Of a stretch of 15,114 nucleotides of DNA, positions 6,276 to 14,747 are shown one piece after another. Position 1 is the first letter of the stretch, and every line of letters starts with the position of its first letter. The notes under the pieces were generated by a model that worked only from the letters and a program-made list of their open reading frames with translations, was not told where the DNA came from and searched no databases. Both the position numbers and the translations under genes were made by a program. The DNA is taken from NCBI GenBank assembly GCA_033720955.1, contig JAWWBN010000074.1, positions 1 through 15,114 of the forward strand, in the 5' to 3' direction. This DNA comes from JAWWBN01 sp033720955. Lineage in GTDB: Bacteria; Acidobacteriota; Thermoanaerobaculia; Multivoradales; JAHEKO01.

Positions 6276-9200
6276 GTCGCGAGCGACTTGAGCTGACGGT
6301 TGGCCACCGCCAGCATCGCCAGGCTGGGGGTCGCCACGGACTGCAGCTCGGCCAGGAGCTGCTCCGTGCGGGCGACCCGGGCGCGCCGCGCCTCGCCCCA
6401 GCTCTCGATGAGATCCAGGTCCACCTTGCGGCCGCGGGCCGATTCGAGCACCCGCTTGGTGAGCTCGGTCTGGTGTCCGGAGAGGTCGTCCACGATGGCG
6501 TTGATCGCCTGCTTGTCCCAGGCGGAGTCGGTGGGCAGACGGCCGGCGGCGCGGCGCAGCCAGTCGAAACCGAAGCGCGAGCCGACCGCGAAGTGGATGC
6601 CGCCCACGGAGAGCACTCCGACCGATCTCTGCCGGGCCACCCGCACGATGTCGGCGGCCGGCGCCAGCAGGGGCAGGCTGGCGATGCGCCGCGCCAGGGC
6701 CGGGGGCGCCCCCTGCTCGGCGAGCCCGCGCGCCCGCTGCTCCAGCATCCGGCGGTCGGCCTCGGTGATCAGACGGTCCAGCCGGCCGTAGAGCTCCTTG
6801 ACCCGCTCGCGGTAGGCCGCGATGCAGGCGTCGACGTCGTCGAGGCTCTCGCCCGAGCGCAGGAACCAGACCGTCTCACGCTCGATCAGGCGTCCGCAGT
6901 CGGCCAGCATGGAGGCCTGGAGGGTCGAGGGGGCCCGTCCGTCCAGCGCCTCGATCGCGGCCCAGGTCTCCGGCAGGTCGAAGACCTCGCGGCTGACCAT
7001 GAAGGCCCGGGCGACCTCGGCCGCCGTCGCGCCGGTGCGCTCGCGCACCTCGTGCACGAAGGCGATGCCGCCCCGGTTGATGATCTCGTTGGTGAGCAGG
7101 GTCGCGGCGATCTCGCGCCGCAGCCGGTGCCGCGGCACCCGGCCGCCGTAGAGCTTGCGGATCTGCCGGGGGAAGTACCGCTTCAGGTCCCCGTCCACGG
7201 ACGGGTCGTCCGGCAGGTCCGAGCCCAGCAGCTCGGCGGCCAGGTCGAGCTTGGCGTAGGAGAGGAGCACCGCCACCTCGGGACGGGTGAAGCCCACTCC
7301 CTGGGCCAGCCGCTCGGCCAGGAGGTCGTCGTCGGGCAGGTTCTCGAAGCGGCGGTCCAGCCGGCGGCGGCGCTCGAGCTCGCGCATGAACCGGGCGACG
7401 CGGTCGAGAAGGTGGGCCCCGAGCTGGTGGGTGACGCTGATCGCCTGGGTCTGCAGGTAGTTGTCGCGCAGCACCAGCTCCGCCACCTCGTCGGTCATCT
7501 GCGCCAGGAGCTGGTCGCGTCGCTTGCGGGTCAGGTCGCCGTTGGCCTCCACCTCGCCCAGCAGGATCTTGATGTTGACCTCGTGGTCGGAGCAGTCCAC
7601 CCCGGCCGAGTTGTCGATCGAGTCGGTGTTCACCCGGCCGCCGCCCAGGCTGTACTCGATCCGGCCGCGCTGGGTCATTCCGAGGTTGGCCCCCTCGCCC
7701 ACCACCTTCGCCTGGAGATCGTCCGCGTCCACCCGCACCGCGTCGTTGGCGCGGTCGTCCACCTGGGCGTCGGTCTCCGTCGAGGCCTTGACGAAGGTGC
7801 CGATGCCGCCGAACCAGAGCAGGTCGACCCGGGCCGTGAGCAGCTTCTTGATGAGCTCGCTCGGGGTGATCCGCTCCACGTCGATCCCCAGCAGCGCCCG
7901 GATCTCGGCGCTGGGCTCGATCGCCTTGGCGCGACGCTCGAAGACGCCGCCCCCCGGGGAGAGCCGGGCGGGATCGTAGTCGGCCCAGGTGGACCCCGGC
8001 AGATCGAAGAGCCGCTTGCGCTCGGCCCACGACAGCTCCGGGTCGGGGTCGGGATCCACGAAGACGTGCAGGTGGTTGAAGGCGCCCAGCAGCCGGATGC
8101 CGCGCGACAGCAGCATGCCGTTGCCGAAGACGTCGCCGGCCATGTCCCCCACGCCCACCACGGTGAACGGCTCGCTCTGGATGTCCTTGCCGAGCTCGCG
8201 GAAATGGCGCTTGACCGACTCCCAGGCGCCCCGGGCGGTGATCCCCATCTTCTTGTGGTCGTACCCCGCCGACCCCCCGGAGGCGAAGGCGTCGCCCAGC
8301 CAGAAGCCGTACTCCGCCGAGATCGAGTTGGCCAGGTCGGAGAAGGTGGCGGTGCCCTTGTCGGCGGCCACCACCAGGTAGGGGTCGTCGTCGTCCCTCC
8401 GCACCACCCGCTCCGGCGGCACCACCCGGTCGCCCTGCAGGTTGTCCGTCAGGTCCAGGAGACCGCGGATCATGGTCCGGTAGCAGTGGCGGACCTCCTC
8501 CTGCAGCTCCTCGCGCGAGCCGGAGGGCGGGCGCTTGACCACGAAGCCGCCCTTCGCGCCCACCGGCACGATGACCGCGTTCTTGACCATCTGCGCCTTC
8601 ATGAGACCCACGATCTCGGTGCGGAAGTCCTCGCGCCGGTCCGACCAGCGGATGCCGCCACGGGCCACCTTGCCGCCGCGCAGATGGATCGCCTCGACGC
8701 GGGGGCTGAAGACCCAGATCTCACGGAAGGGGCGCGGCAGGGGCAGGTTGTCGAGCGCCCTCGAGTCGAGCTTGAACGAGAGATAGGACCGGGGCTGCCC
8801 GTCGGCGTCGGTCAGGTAGAAGTTGGTGCGCACGGTCGACAGGACGGCGTTGAGGAAGCGCCGCAGGATGCGGTCTTCGTCCAGGCTCTCGACCTCCTCC
8901 AGCCGCTCCTCCAGCAGGGAGGCGGTCTCCGCCGTCCGCTCGTCGGCGTCCGACTGCGTCTCGGGGTCGAAACGGCGCTCGAACAGGTCCACCAGGAGCC
9001 GGGCGATCCGCGGGTTGCGGTAGAGGGTGGCCTGCATGTAGCTCAGGCTGAAGGGGATCCGGAGCTGCCGCAGGTAGCGGGCGTAGGCCCGTAGCAGGTT
9101 GACCTCCATCGGGTCGAGGCCGGCGGTGAGGACGAGGCGGTTGAAGCCGTCGTCCTCGGCCTCGCCGCGCCAGACGCGGCGCAGGGTCTCGTGGAAGTGG

Positions 9201-11104
9201 TCGCGGACGCTGGACAGCTCGATCGCGCGGCCGTCGGCGGCCTGCAGGGAGAAGTCGCGGATCCACAGCGGGTGGTCCAGCTCCGGCAGGCCGATCTGGT
9301 AGGGCTGCTCGTCGATGACGTCGAGCCCCATGTTCTCCAGCATGGGCACGACGTCGGAGAGCCGCGCGCGGTCGCGCAGGTAGAGCTTGAGCCGCGCCTC
9401 GTGGGGCTGGGCCTCCATGGGGCGGTAGAGGTTGATCGCCAGCTCGCCGGTCTCGACCGCCTCCTCCAGGCGCCGCACGTCGCCCACCGCCACCTGCTCG
9501 CTGTGGCGCTCCTGGTAGGCGATCGGGAAGGCGCGGGCGTAGCGCAAGGCCAGCCGGCCCCCGTGCGCCTCGCCCATCTCCTGCACCAGCTCCGCCGTCA
9601 GCAGGTCCTCCCAGGAGCGTGCCGCGGCCACCATCTGGGCCTCGATCTCCTCCGCCGGCGGCGCCTCGCCCTCGTCCAGCCCGGAGCGCACGATGAAGTG
9701 CAGCCGCGCCAGGGCGGAGTCGCTCAGATGGGTGTAGAAGCGGTCGATCTCGCCCTGGTAGGCGTCGCTCAGGATCTGCTCGAGCCGCCGCCGCATCCGG
9801 GTGTCGTACCGGTCGCGCGGCAGGTAGACGATGGCCGAGACGAAGCGGCCGAACGGATCGCGCCGCGGGAAGAAGGCGACCCGCGAGCGATCCTGGAGGT
9901 TCAGGATGGCGATCGAGGTCGCGTGGAGCTCCTCCTCGGTGGCCTGGAAGAGCTCGTCGCGAGGGTAGGTCTCGAGGATGTGCAGCAGCGCCCGGCCGTC
10001 GTGGCTGTCGGGGGGCAGACCCGAGCGCTCCAGGATGTTGGCGACCTTGCGCGACAGAACCGGGATCACCCGCGGGCTCTGCGAGTAGGCCTCCTGGGTG
10101 AAGAGGCCGGCGAAGAGCCGCTCGCCCACCACCCGTCCCGCCCCGTCGAACCGCTTGACCGACACGGTGTCCAGGTGGACGGCCCGGTGCACGGTGGAGC
10201 GGCGGTGGGCCTTGGCGATGCGCACCAGCTTGGGCTCCAGGAAGTGCTGCGCCAGGTCGGCCGGCAGCGCCCGGCCGTCCTGGATCCCCGCGAAGAGCGG
10301 CGCTTCCGGCTCCTCCAGGAGACCCAGTCCGGGCTCGTGCCGCACCCGTACCGCGCCCCCGCGGGCGCGCTCCAGCCGCAGCTCCCGGTAGCCGAGGAAG
10401 GTGAACCGGTCCTCGACCATCCAGCGCAGCAGCTCCACCGCCTCGGCGACCCGCTCTCCGGCGTGGGGCGGCGGCGCGGTGGTGAGCTCCTCGATCAGGC
10501 CGTGGCAGCGCGCGCGCATCGCCGCCCAGGCGCCCACCGCCGAGCGCACGTCGGCGAGAACGCCGGCCAGACCCTCCTCGATCGCCGCGTGGCGGTCGTC
10601 GTGCTGCTGGGTGATCTGGAGCTGCATGAACGACTCCGCCCGCCCGGGGCCCTGGCCGCCGCCGGCGACCCGCTCGGCCACCTCGACCAGGGCGCCCTCG
10701 GCGTCGCGCTCCACCCAGAGGACCGGATGCACCACCAGCAGCACCTGACAGTCGCGGCGCTGCAGCTCGGCCAGCACCGAGTCCACCAGGAAGGGCATGT
10801 CGTCGTTGACGATCTCCACCACCGTGTGCGAGCAGCGCCAGCCGTTGCGGTCGAGCGAGGGGTTGTAGACCCGCAGACGCGGCTCGCCCGCCGGACGCGT
10901 CTGCCCGAAGCGCCACAGCGCCAGTCCGGCGCCGTAGAGGTCGTCGAGGCTGCGGTCCGCCATGTCCGACGGCGGCACGTCGCGGTAGAGACAGCGCAGA
11001 AAGCGCTCGGTGAGGGGTTGAAGCGCCGGCTCGACCCGGCTGCGGACCCGCTCGCAGATCTGCTCGATCAACTCGGCCCGGGTGGGGCTGGCCGTGCCCG
11101 GCAT
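6272..11104 (-). CDS. gdhB: NAD-dependent glutamate dehydrogenase, large (GDH-180) class
   Basis: 1610 residues, the usual length of the 180-kDa class of NAD-specific glutamate dehydrogenase (Bac_GDH family; gdhB in Pseudomonas aeruginosa). It oxidatively deaminates glutamate to 2-oxoglutarate and ammonia with NAD, mainly for amino acid catabolism. The long N-terminal half (to about residue 650) is the family's regulatory region with ACT-like folds; the catalytic part follows. Visible landmarks are RGGIRWS (815-821), VGAKGGF (848-854) with the presumed catalytic Lys851, and the Rossmann motif VVGVGDMAGDVFGNG (982-996). GANLGMTQRGR and the VNTDSIDNSAGVDCSDHE segment lie around 1140-1175. A helical C-terminal region completes it. 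The frame is intact throughout. The ATG at 11104 lies 49 bases after the methyltransferase stop and has no clear Shine-Dalgarno sequence. The stop overlaps the Hsp33 start, making the two an operon. Long open frames on the opposite strand are codon-bias shadows. Confidence 0.95.
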   Translation of the reverse strand: MPGTASPTRAELIEQICERVRSRVEPALQPLTERFLRCLYRDVPPSDMADRSLDDLYGAGLALWRFGQTRPAGEPRLRVYNPSLDRNGWRCSHTVVEIVNDDMPFLVDSVLAELQRRDCQVLLVVHPVLWVERDAEGALVEVAERVAGGGQGPGRAESFMQLQITQQHDDRHAAIEEGLAGVLADVRSAVGAWAAMRARCHGLIEELTTAPPPHAGERVAEAVELLRWMVEDRFTFLGYRELRLERARGGAVRVRHEPGLGLLEEPEAPLFAGIQDGRALPADLAQHFLEPKLVRIAKAHRRSTVHRAVHLDTVSVKRFDGAGRVVGERLFAGLFTQEAYSQSPRVIPVLSRKVANILERSGLPPDSHDGRALLHILETYPRDELFQATEEELHATSIAILNLQDRSRVAFFPRRDPFGRFVSAIVYLPRDRYDTRMRRRLEQILSDAYQGEIDRFYTHLSDSALARLHFIVRSGLDEGEAPPAEEIEAQMVAAARSWEDLLTAELVQEMGEAHGGRLALRYARAFPIAYQERHSEQVAVGDVRRLEEAVETGELAINLYRPMEAQPHEARLKLYLRDRARLSDVVPMLENMGLDVIDEQPYQIGLPELDHPLWIRDFSLQAADGRAIELSSVRDHFHETLRRVWRGEAEDDGFNRLVLTAGLDPMEVNLLRAYARYLRQLRIPFSLSYMQATLYRNPRIARLLVDLFERRFDPETQSDADERTAETASLLEERLEEVESLDEDRILRRFLNAVLSTVRTNFYLTDADGQPRSYLSFKLDSRALDNLPLPRPFREIWVFSPRVEAIHLRGGKVARGGIRWSDRREDFRTEIVGLMKAQMVKNAVIVPVGAKGGFVVKRPPSGSREELQEEVRHCYRTMIRGLLDLTDNLQGDRVVPPERVVRRDDDDPYLVVAADKGTATFSDLANSISAEYGFWLGDAFASGGSAGYDHKKMGITARGAWESVKRHFRELGKDIQSEPFTVVGVGDMAGDVFGNGMLLSRGIRLLGAFNHLHVFVDPDPDPELSWAERKRLFDLPGSTWADYDPARLSPGGGVFERRAKAIEPSAEIRALLGIDVERITPSELIKKLLTARVDLLWFGGIGTFVKASTETDAQVDDRANDAVRVDADDLQAKVVGEGANLGMTQRGRIEYSLGGGRVNTDSIDNSAGVDCSDHEVNIKILLGEVEANGDLTRKRRDQLLAQMTDEVAELVLRDNYLQTQAISVTHQLGAHLLDRVARFMRELERRRRLDRRFENLPDDDLLAERLAQGVGFTRPEVAVLLSYAKLDLAAELLGSDLPDDPSVDGDLKRYFPRQIRKLYGGRVPRHRLRREIAATLLTNEIINRGGIAFVHEVRERTGATAAEVARAFMVSREVFDLPETWAAIEALDGRAPSTLQASMLADCGRLIERETVWFLRSGESLDDVDACIAAYRERVKELYGRLDRLITEADRRMLEQRARGLAEQGAPPALARRIASLPLLAPAADIVRVARQRSVGVLSVGGIHFAVGSRFGFDWLRRAAGRLPTDSAWDKQAINAIVDDLSGHQTELTKRVLESARGRKVDLDLIESWGEARRARVARTEQLLAELQSVATPSLAMLAVANRQLKSLAT

Positions 11105-11153
11105 GCGGCGAATCTACCGGGTCGGGGGACCGGAAGCCACCCGACGGAGCCGG

Positions 11154-11771
11154 CTAGGGACGGACGAAGAGCAGGGCGTAGCGGTCGGGGTCGCCGTTCC
11201 ACTCGCTCCGCCGGGAGAGCAGCTCGAAGCCCGACGACTCGAGGTCGGCGACGACCTCGTCCGGGGTGACGCCGTGGCCGCCCCGGTCGGGCACCCCGGG
11301 CAGCTCCCGCCAGGACTCCTGGGGCACGATGTCGATGATCGCCAGGCGCCCGCCGGGGCGCAGCGCCCGCCACAGCGAGGCGCGCATGACCTCCGGGTCC
11401 TCGAAGTGGTGGTAGACCAGACGCAGCAGGGCCGCGTCGCAGCAGCCGTCCGGCAGCCCCGTGCTCTCCTGGTCCCCCAGGACGGCGGTGACGTTGGCCA
11501 GCATGTCGTTCCGAGCCCGCTTCTCGATCTTCTCCAGCATCTCGGCCTCGATCTCGGTGGCGAAGACCCTTCCCTCGGGGCCCACCCGGCGGGCGATCTC
11601 GACCGCCCAGCGTCCGTCTCCCGCGCCCACGTCGGCCACCTCGGCCCCTGGGGCGAGGGCCAGCAGCTCGACGATCCTCTCGGCCTCGTCCGCCGCCGCG
11701 GACGAGCAGCTCGCGACCGTGAGGAGAAGGGCGAGGGTGGCAACAGGGGCGCGTCGGCGGTGCGGTCTCAT
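11154..11771 (-). CDS. Putative exported class I SAM-dependent methyltransferase (lipoprotein signal)
   Basis: 205 residues from the ATG at 11771. The frame is open further upstream to 11942, but that part runs through a structured intergenic element. The ATG at 11771 is preceded by GCGGAG eight bases away and starts a lipoprotein-like signal: MRPHRRR, a hydrophobic run at 8-20, and lipobox VASC with Cys22. The rest is a compact Rossmann methyltransferase. SAM motif I DVGAGDG is at 47-53, an acidic residue (TEIEAEML) ends strand 2, DAALLRLVYHHFEDP marks motif IV, and LRPGGRLAIIDIVP is the post-motif. The substrate is unknown. Predicted methyltransferases with N-terminal signal peptides exist in databases (COG4798-like), but SAM is not known to be available outside the cytoplasm. 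The protein may therefore act before export, stay anchored on the inner face, or have lost activity. It lies upstream of the GDH gene on the same strand with a 49-base gap and may share its transcript. Confidence 0.8.
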   Translation of the reverse strand: MRPHRRRAPVATLALLLTVASCSSAAADEAERIVELLALAPGAEVADVGAGDGRWAVEIARRVGPEGRVFATEIEAEMLEKIEKRARNDMLANVTAVLGDQESTGLPDGCCDAALLRLVYHHFEDPEVMRASLWRALRPGGRLAIIDIVPQESWRELPGVPDRGGHGVTPDEVVADLESSGFELLSRRSEWNGDPDRYALLFVRP

Positions 11772-11779
11772 GCAGACAA

Positions 11780-11785
11780 CTCCGC
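11780..11785 (-). promoter_or_regulatory. Shine-Dalgarno deciding the methyltransferase start, inside a small hairpin
   Basis: On the minus strand GCGGAG ends eight bases before the ATG at 11771. Its GCGG is also the 3' arm of a short stem CCGC-TCGTCT-GCGG (11782-11795), so the site could be partly hidden in the message. The stem is only four base pairs, so regulation by it is speculative. Confidence 0.5.
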
Positions 11786-11848
11786 AGACGAGCGGAAGAA
11801 GTTTCGAGAAGATGTCAGAAAACCGCCGCCAGCGGCAACTTGATAGGT

Positions 11849-11872
11849 GAAGGCGAGTTGGAGCTCGCCTTC
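11849..11872. repeat. Perfect 9-bp inverted repeat (hairpin)
   Basis: GAAGGCGAG (11849-11857) and CTCGCCTTC (11864-11872) are exact reverse complements around the loop TTGGAG. With one bulged C the stem can extend by GT/AC on the outside. It is the most stable single hairpin of the gap. Confidence 0.8.
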
Positions 11873-11909
11873 CACAACCGAGACACCAGCTTCGCTGGTC
11901 CTTCCCACT

Positions 11910-11947
11910 GCCCCTCCTAACCCCGCCTTCGGGAGGGGCCATTTTTT
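11910..11947 (+). terminator. Intrinsic terminator, plus-strand polarity
   Basis: GCCCCTCC (11910-11917) pairs with GGAGGGGC (11932-11939), with an inner CCC/GGG pairing possible in the 14-base loop. Then comes CA and six T residues (11942-11947). This is the textbook layout for Rho-independent termination of plus-strand transcription, yet both neighbouring genes are on the minus strand. On the minus strand the same hairpin is preceded by A6 and has no T-tract after it, so it is a poor terminator for glgA. Confidence 0.6.
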
Positions 11948-11949
11948 GC

Positions 11950-13404
11950 CTACGCCCCGGCCGCCAGCCGGCGGTAGAGCTCGCGGTAGATCCGGATCTG
12001 CTTCTGCCAGGAGAAGTCGCGGCTCATCCCGTTGCGCATCAGCCGCCGCCAGGCGGCCCGGTCGGGGAAGAGGCCGAGGGCGGCCTCGAGCGCCCAGCGC
12101 GCGCCGCTCGGGTCGTAGTGCTCGAAGAGAAAGCCGGTGCCGGCGCCGGTCGAGGGGTCGTACGGCTCCACCGAGTCGGCCAGGCCGCCGGTCTTGCGCA
12201 CCACGGGGACCGTGCCGTAGCGCAGGCTGTACATCTGGTTCAAACCGCAGGGCTCGTAGGCCGAGGGCATGAGGAAGATGTCGCTGCCGGCCTCGATCCA
12301 GTGGGCCAGCTTCTCGCTGAAGCCGTTGTAGAAGCAGACCTTGTCGCGGAACCGCTGCTGGAGCGCGGTGAAGAAGCCCTCGTACCGGGAGGCGCCCGAG
12401 CCCAGCACCACCACCCGCATGTCGCGCGCCGCCACCAGCTCGGGGAGGGGGCCGAAGAGCAGGTCGAAGCCCTTCTGCGGCACCAGCCGCGACACGATGC
12501 CGACCACCGGCGCCTGCGGGTCGTAGGGCAGCCCCAGCTCTTCGAGCAGCGCCCTCTTGTTGCGCTCCTTGCCGGTGAGATCGTCGGCGGAGTAGCGGAA
12601 GGGGATCAGCTCGTCCACCTCCGGGCTCCAGACCCCGTAGTCGACGCCGTTCAGGATCCCCACCAGCCGCTCGCTCCGGGCCCGCAGCCAGGGGTCGAGA
12701 CCGCGGCCGTACTCGGGGGTGCGGATCTCCTGGGCGTGGGTGGGGCTCACCGTGGAGAGGCCGTCGGCGTGCACGACCCCCGTCTTGAGGAAGTTGATCC
12801 GTCCCTCCGCCAGGTCGCCGCCGTCGAACCGATCCGCCTCGCCGCCCAGACCCAGCCGGCCCAAGAGCTCGGCGCCGAAGATCCCCTGGTAGGCGACGTT
12901 GTGCAGGGTGAGCAGGGTGCGGGTCCGGGCGAAGAGACCGTCCCAGCCGTAGACCGTGCGCAGATAGACCGGCGCCAGGGCGGTGTGCCAGTCGTTGGCG
13001 TGGAAGATCTGCGGCGGCCAGCCCATCCGCTGGCACGACTCGAGCGCCGCCCGGGTGAGCACCGCGAAGCGCACCGCCTCCTCGGCACCGGAGCCGTAGA
13101 TCTCCGGCCCGCCGTAGAGCGCCGGGCAGTGGACGAGGTAGATCCAGAGCGAGGTGCCGGGCAGCCTGGCGGTGGCGACGTCGAAGCGCAGGGAGACGCC
13201 CCCCATGTCGATGGAGATCCCCTGCAGGAACTCGACGGGATGGGCACCCAGCTTGGCGGCGTCGATCCGCGAGTAGAGCGGCAGGAAGACGCGCACGTCG
13301 TCGCCGGCCTCGTGCAGCCACCGGGCCAGCGCGGCGCACACGTCGCCCAGGCCGCCGGTCTTGGCGAGGGGGGCCAGCTCGGCGGTGGCCAGACAGATCC
13401 TCAA
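11950..13404 (-). CDS. glgA: Glycogen synthase GlgA (ADP-glucose, GT5), TTG start
   Basis: 484 residues, standard length for bacterial GlgA. It extends alpha-1,4-glucan chains from ADP-glucose in the cytoplasm, the committed polymerising step of glycogen synthesis. The N-terminal GT5 domain has the ADP-glucose motif KTGGLGDV (15-22) and HANDWHT. The C-terminal domain has SRLVPQKG, with R306 and K311 corresponding to the nucleotide-phosphate-binding Arg/Lys of the E. coli enzyme. SAYEPCGLNQMYSLRYGT carries the conserved Glu384. RKTGGLADSV follows, and the C-terminal SWQKQIRIYRELY helix closes the fold. The start is a TTG that shares TTGA with the stop of the upstream GGDEF gene. This start gives the exact GlgA N-terminus (residues R-I-C-L-A-T-A-E), and no ATG is available there. 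No other glycogen genes are in view. Confidence 0.95.
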   Translation of the reverse strand: MRICLATAELAPLAKTGGLGDVCAALARWLHEAGDDVRVFLPLYSRIDAAKLGAHPVEFLQGISIDMGGVSLRFDVATARLPGTSLWIYLVHCPALYGGPEIYGSGAEEAVRFAVLTRAALESCQRMGWPPQIFHANDWHTALAPVYLRTVYGWDGLFARTRTLLTLHNVAYQGIFGAELLGRLGLGGEADRFDGGDLAEGRINFLKTGVVHADGLSTVSPTHAQEIRTPEYGRGLDPWLRARSERLVGILNGVDYGVWSPEVDELIPFRYSADDLTGKERNKRALLEELGLPYDPQAPVVGIVSRLVPQKGFDLLFGPLPELVAARDMRVVVLGSGASRYEGFFTALQQRFRDKVCFYNGFSEKLAHWIEAGSDIFLMPSAYEPCGLNQMYSLRYGTVPVVRKTGGLADSVEPYDPSTGAGTGFLFEHYDPSGARWALEAALGLFPDRAAWRRLMRNGMSRDFSWQKQIRIYRELYRRLAAGA

Positions 13405-14681
13405 GAGCCGTCGCGCCCCTCGCGCCGCCCCTCGAGAGCCGGCGCCTGCTCGATCCGGCGATCCTGGATCGGCCGCTCCCGCGCAAGCCCCCCCCGGCCG
13501 GCGACGGCGGCGCGGGCGAGCCGGTTGCGACCCGCCCCCTTGGCGGCGTCGAGGGCCAGGCTCGCCGCCTCGAGGATCTGCGAGCTCGAGAGGCCGTGCT
13601 CGGGGAAGGCGGCGACCCCGCCGCTGACCGTTATGCCGCCGAGGGGCTGCCCGTCGGCGTGCGCGAAGGGATGCCGCTCGATCCGCCGGCGGATCATCTC
13701 CGCCGCCGCCGCCCCCTGGTCGAGATCGCGTCCCGGCAGGATCAGCAGGAACTCCTCGCCGCCGTAGCGGCCGAAGAGATCCTCCGAGCGCACCTCCTCC
13801 TCCACCGCCCGCGCCAGCTCTCGAAGCAGCGCATCGCCGGCGAGATGTCCGTTGCGCTCGTTGTAGCTCTTGAAGTGGTCGATGTCGAAGAGGAAGATCG
13901 CCAGATCCGCCCCCTGCCGCTCGGCTTGGTAGATCAGCTCGCTCAGCCGGTAGTTGAGCACCCCCTTGTTGAGGATGCCGGTGAGGGCGTCCAGGTCGGC
14001 CACCGAGCGGACCCGCGACAGCTCGGCTCGGTGGCTCAGCGCCAGCGCCCCGAGCTGGGCCACCACCCGCAGCGCCAGCTTGTCGTCGGCCCGGCGCTCG
14101 AGGGGGCGGGCGACCGCCAGCACCCCCATCACCTCGCCGTCGAGCAGGATCGGGGCGGCGAGGTCGGCCCGGAAGCGCCCCGGTCCGGCCTCGGGCCGCG
14201 CCCCGGCGGCGCGGTCGAGGTCGTCGCGGTCCATGACCTGGCAGCGTGCCGCGACCACCCCCAGCTCGCCCTCTCCGATCAGGATCACCGAGCCCACCTC
14301 GGCCGCCGAGCCCTCCACGGCCGCGGCCACGACGAGCTGGCGGTCGCGGTCGGGCTCCACCGACGAGGCCTTGCGACGCAGCAGCACCACCCCGTCCTCC
14401 GCCTGGAAGAGCTGGCGAGCGATCTCCAGCATCGCGCCCGGGACCTTGCGCACCGACTCCTCGCCGTACAGACGGCCCGCGTACTGCGGCAGGCTGGCCA
14501 GGAGACGGGTCAGAAGCTCCTGGTTGCGCTGCAGGCGCTGGAGCTCTCGCGTCGGCCCGATGCCCCGGGAGCCGCGCGCCTCGAGTTCCGCCACCCGCCG
14601 CCGCAGGGCGAGCAGCCGCACCGCCAGGACCACGGCAACGGCCCCCAGCACCACCACCGCCGCTGTCAGCCAGAGTGTCAT
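13401..14681 (-). CDS. Membrane-anchored GAF-GGDEF diguanylate cyclase
   Basis: 426 residues. An N-terminal membrane helix (3-26) is followed by a basic, coiled-coil-prone stretch (27-65), a GAF-like sensor region (about 70-225) and a GGDEF domain (about 235-400). The GGDEF domain starts at the family motif DALTGILNK. It has FDIDHFKSYN for metal and substrate binding and the active-site motif GGEEF at 307-311. The product-inhibition I-site RSED (298-301) sits exactly five residues before GGEEF, so both catalysis and feedback inhibition look intact. It should make c-di-GMP from two GTP at the inner membrane. The ligand of the GAF part is not evident. A tail of about 30 residues rich in Arg and Glu follows the domain. 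The gene is coupled to glgA by a TTGA overlap. It has only a weak Shine-Dalgarno sequence, and its promoter is expected in the 14682-14846 gap. Confidence 0.92.
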   Translation of the reverse strand: MTLWLTAAVVVLGAVAVVLAVRLLALRRRVAELEARGSRGIGPTRELQRLQRNQELLTRLLASLPQYAGRLYGEESVRKVPGAMLEIARQLFQAEDGVVLLRRKASSVEPDRDRQLVVAAAVEGSAAEVGSVILIGEGELGVVAARCQVMDRDDLDRAAGARPEAGPGRFRADLAAPILLDGEVMGVLAVARPLERRADDKLALRVVAQLGALALSHRAELSRVRSVADLDALTGILNKGVLNYRLSELIYQAERQGADLAIFLFDIDHFKSYNERNGHLAGDALLRELARAVEEEVRSEDLFGRYGGEEFLLILPGRDLDQGAAAAEMIRRRIERHPFAHADGQPLGGITVSGGVAAFPEHGLSSSQILEAASLALDAAKGAGRNRLARAAVAGRGGLARERPIQDRRIEQAPALEGRREGRDGS

Positions 14682-14747
14682 GTCCGTCTCGTCCCGCCGC
14701 GCCCGAGCGCGCCCCTTCCGGACCGACCCGGTCGAGCGGCCGGCCCG

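Larger units (their letters stand above)
11772..11949. other. Structured intergenic element with several hairpins between glgA and the methyltransferase gene
   Basis: This 178-base gap is visibly less GC-rich than its surroundings and packed with inverted repeats. In plus-strand order these are GCCGC-CA-GCGGC (11825-11836), GAAGGCGAG with a six-base loop and CTCGCCTTC (11849-11872, perfect nine-base stem), ACCAGC-TTC-GCTGGT (11885-11899), and GCCCCTCC/GGAGGGGC (11910-11939). The last is followed by a T run. No credible protein is encoded on either strand. It could be a small structured RNA read on the plus strand, a dispersed intergenic repeat (REP- or MITE-like), or the processed 3' region of the glgA message. 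The sequence alone does not decide. Confidence 0.5.

Noticed and set aside
6473..11269. Very long open frames on the plus strand opposite the glutamate dehydrogenase gene (up to about 870 codons).
   Set aside because: They mirror the GDH codons, are rich in Arg/Gly/His/Leu low-complexity runs, show no domain, and overlap a gene whose product is unmistakable. GC-rich third positions remove stops from the opposite frame.
11785..11805. ECF-sigma-like promoter on the minus strand (GAAACTT followed by CGTCTG) upstream of the methyltransferase.
   Set aside because: The two boxes are only about 8-10 bases apart, while ECF promoters need about 16.
11772..11942. N-terminal extension of the methyltransferase to an ATG at 11942 (57 extra residues).
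   Set aside because: It would translate the multi-hairpin element, has no family similarity, and would bury the signal peptide. The ATG at 11771 has a Shine-Dalgarno sequence and gives a normal lipoprotein N-terminus.
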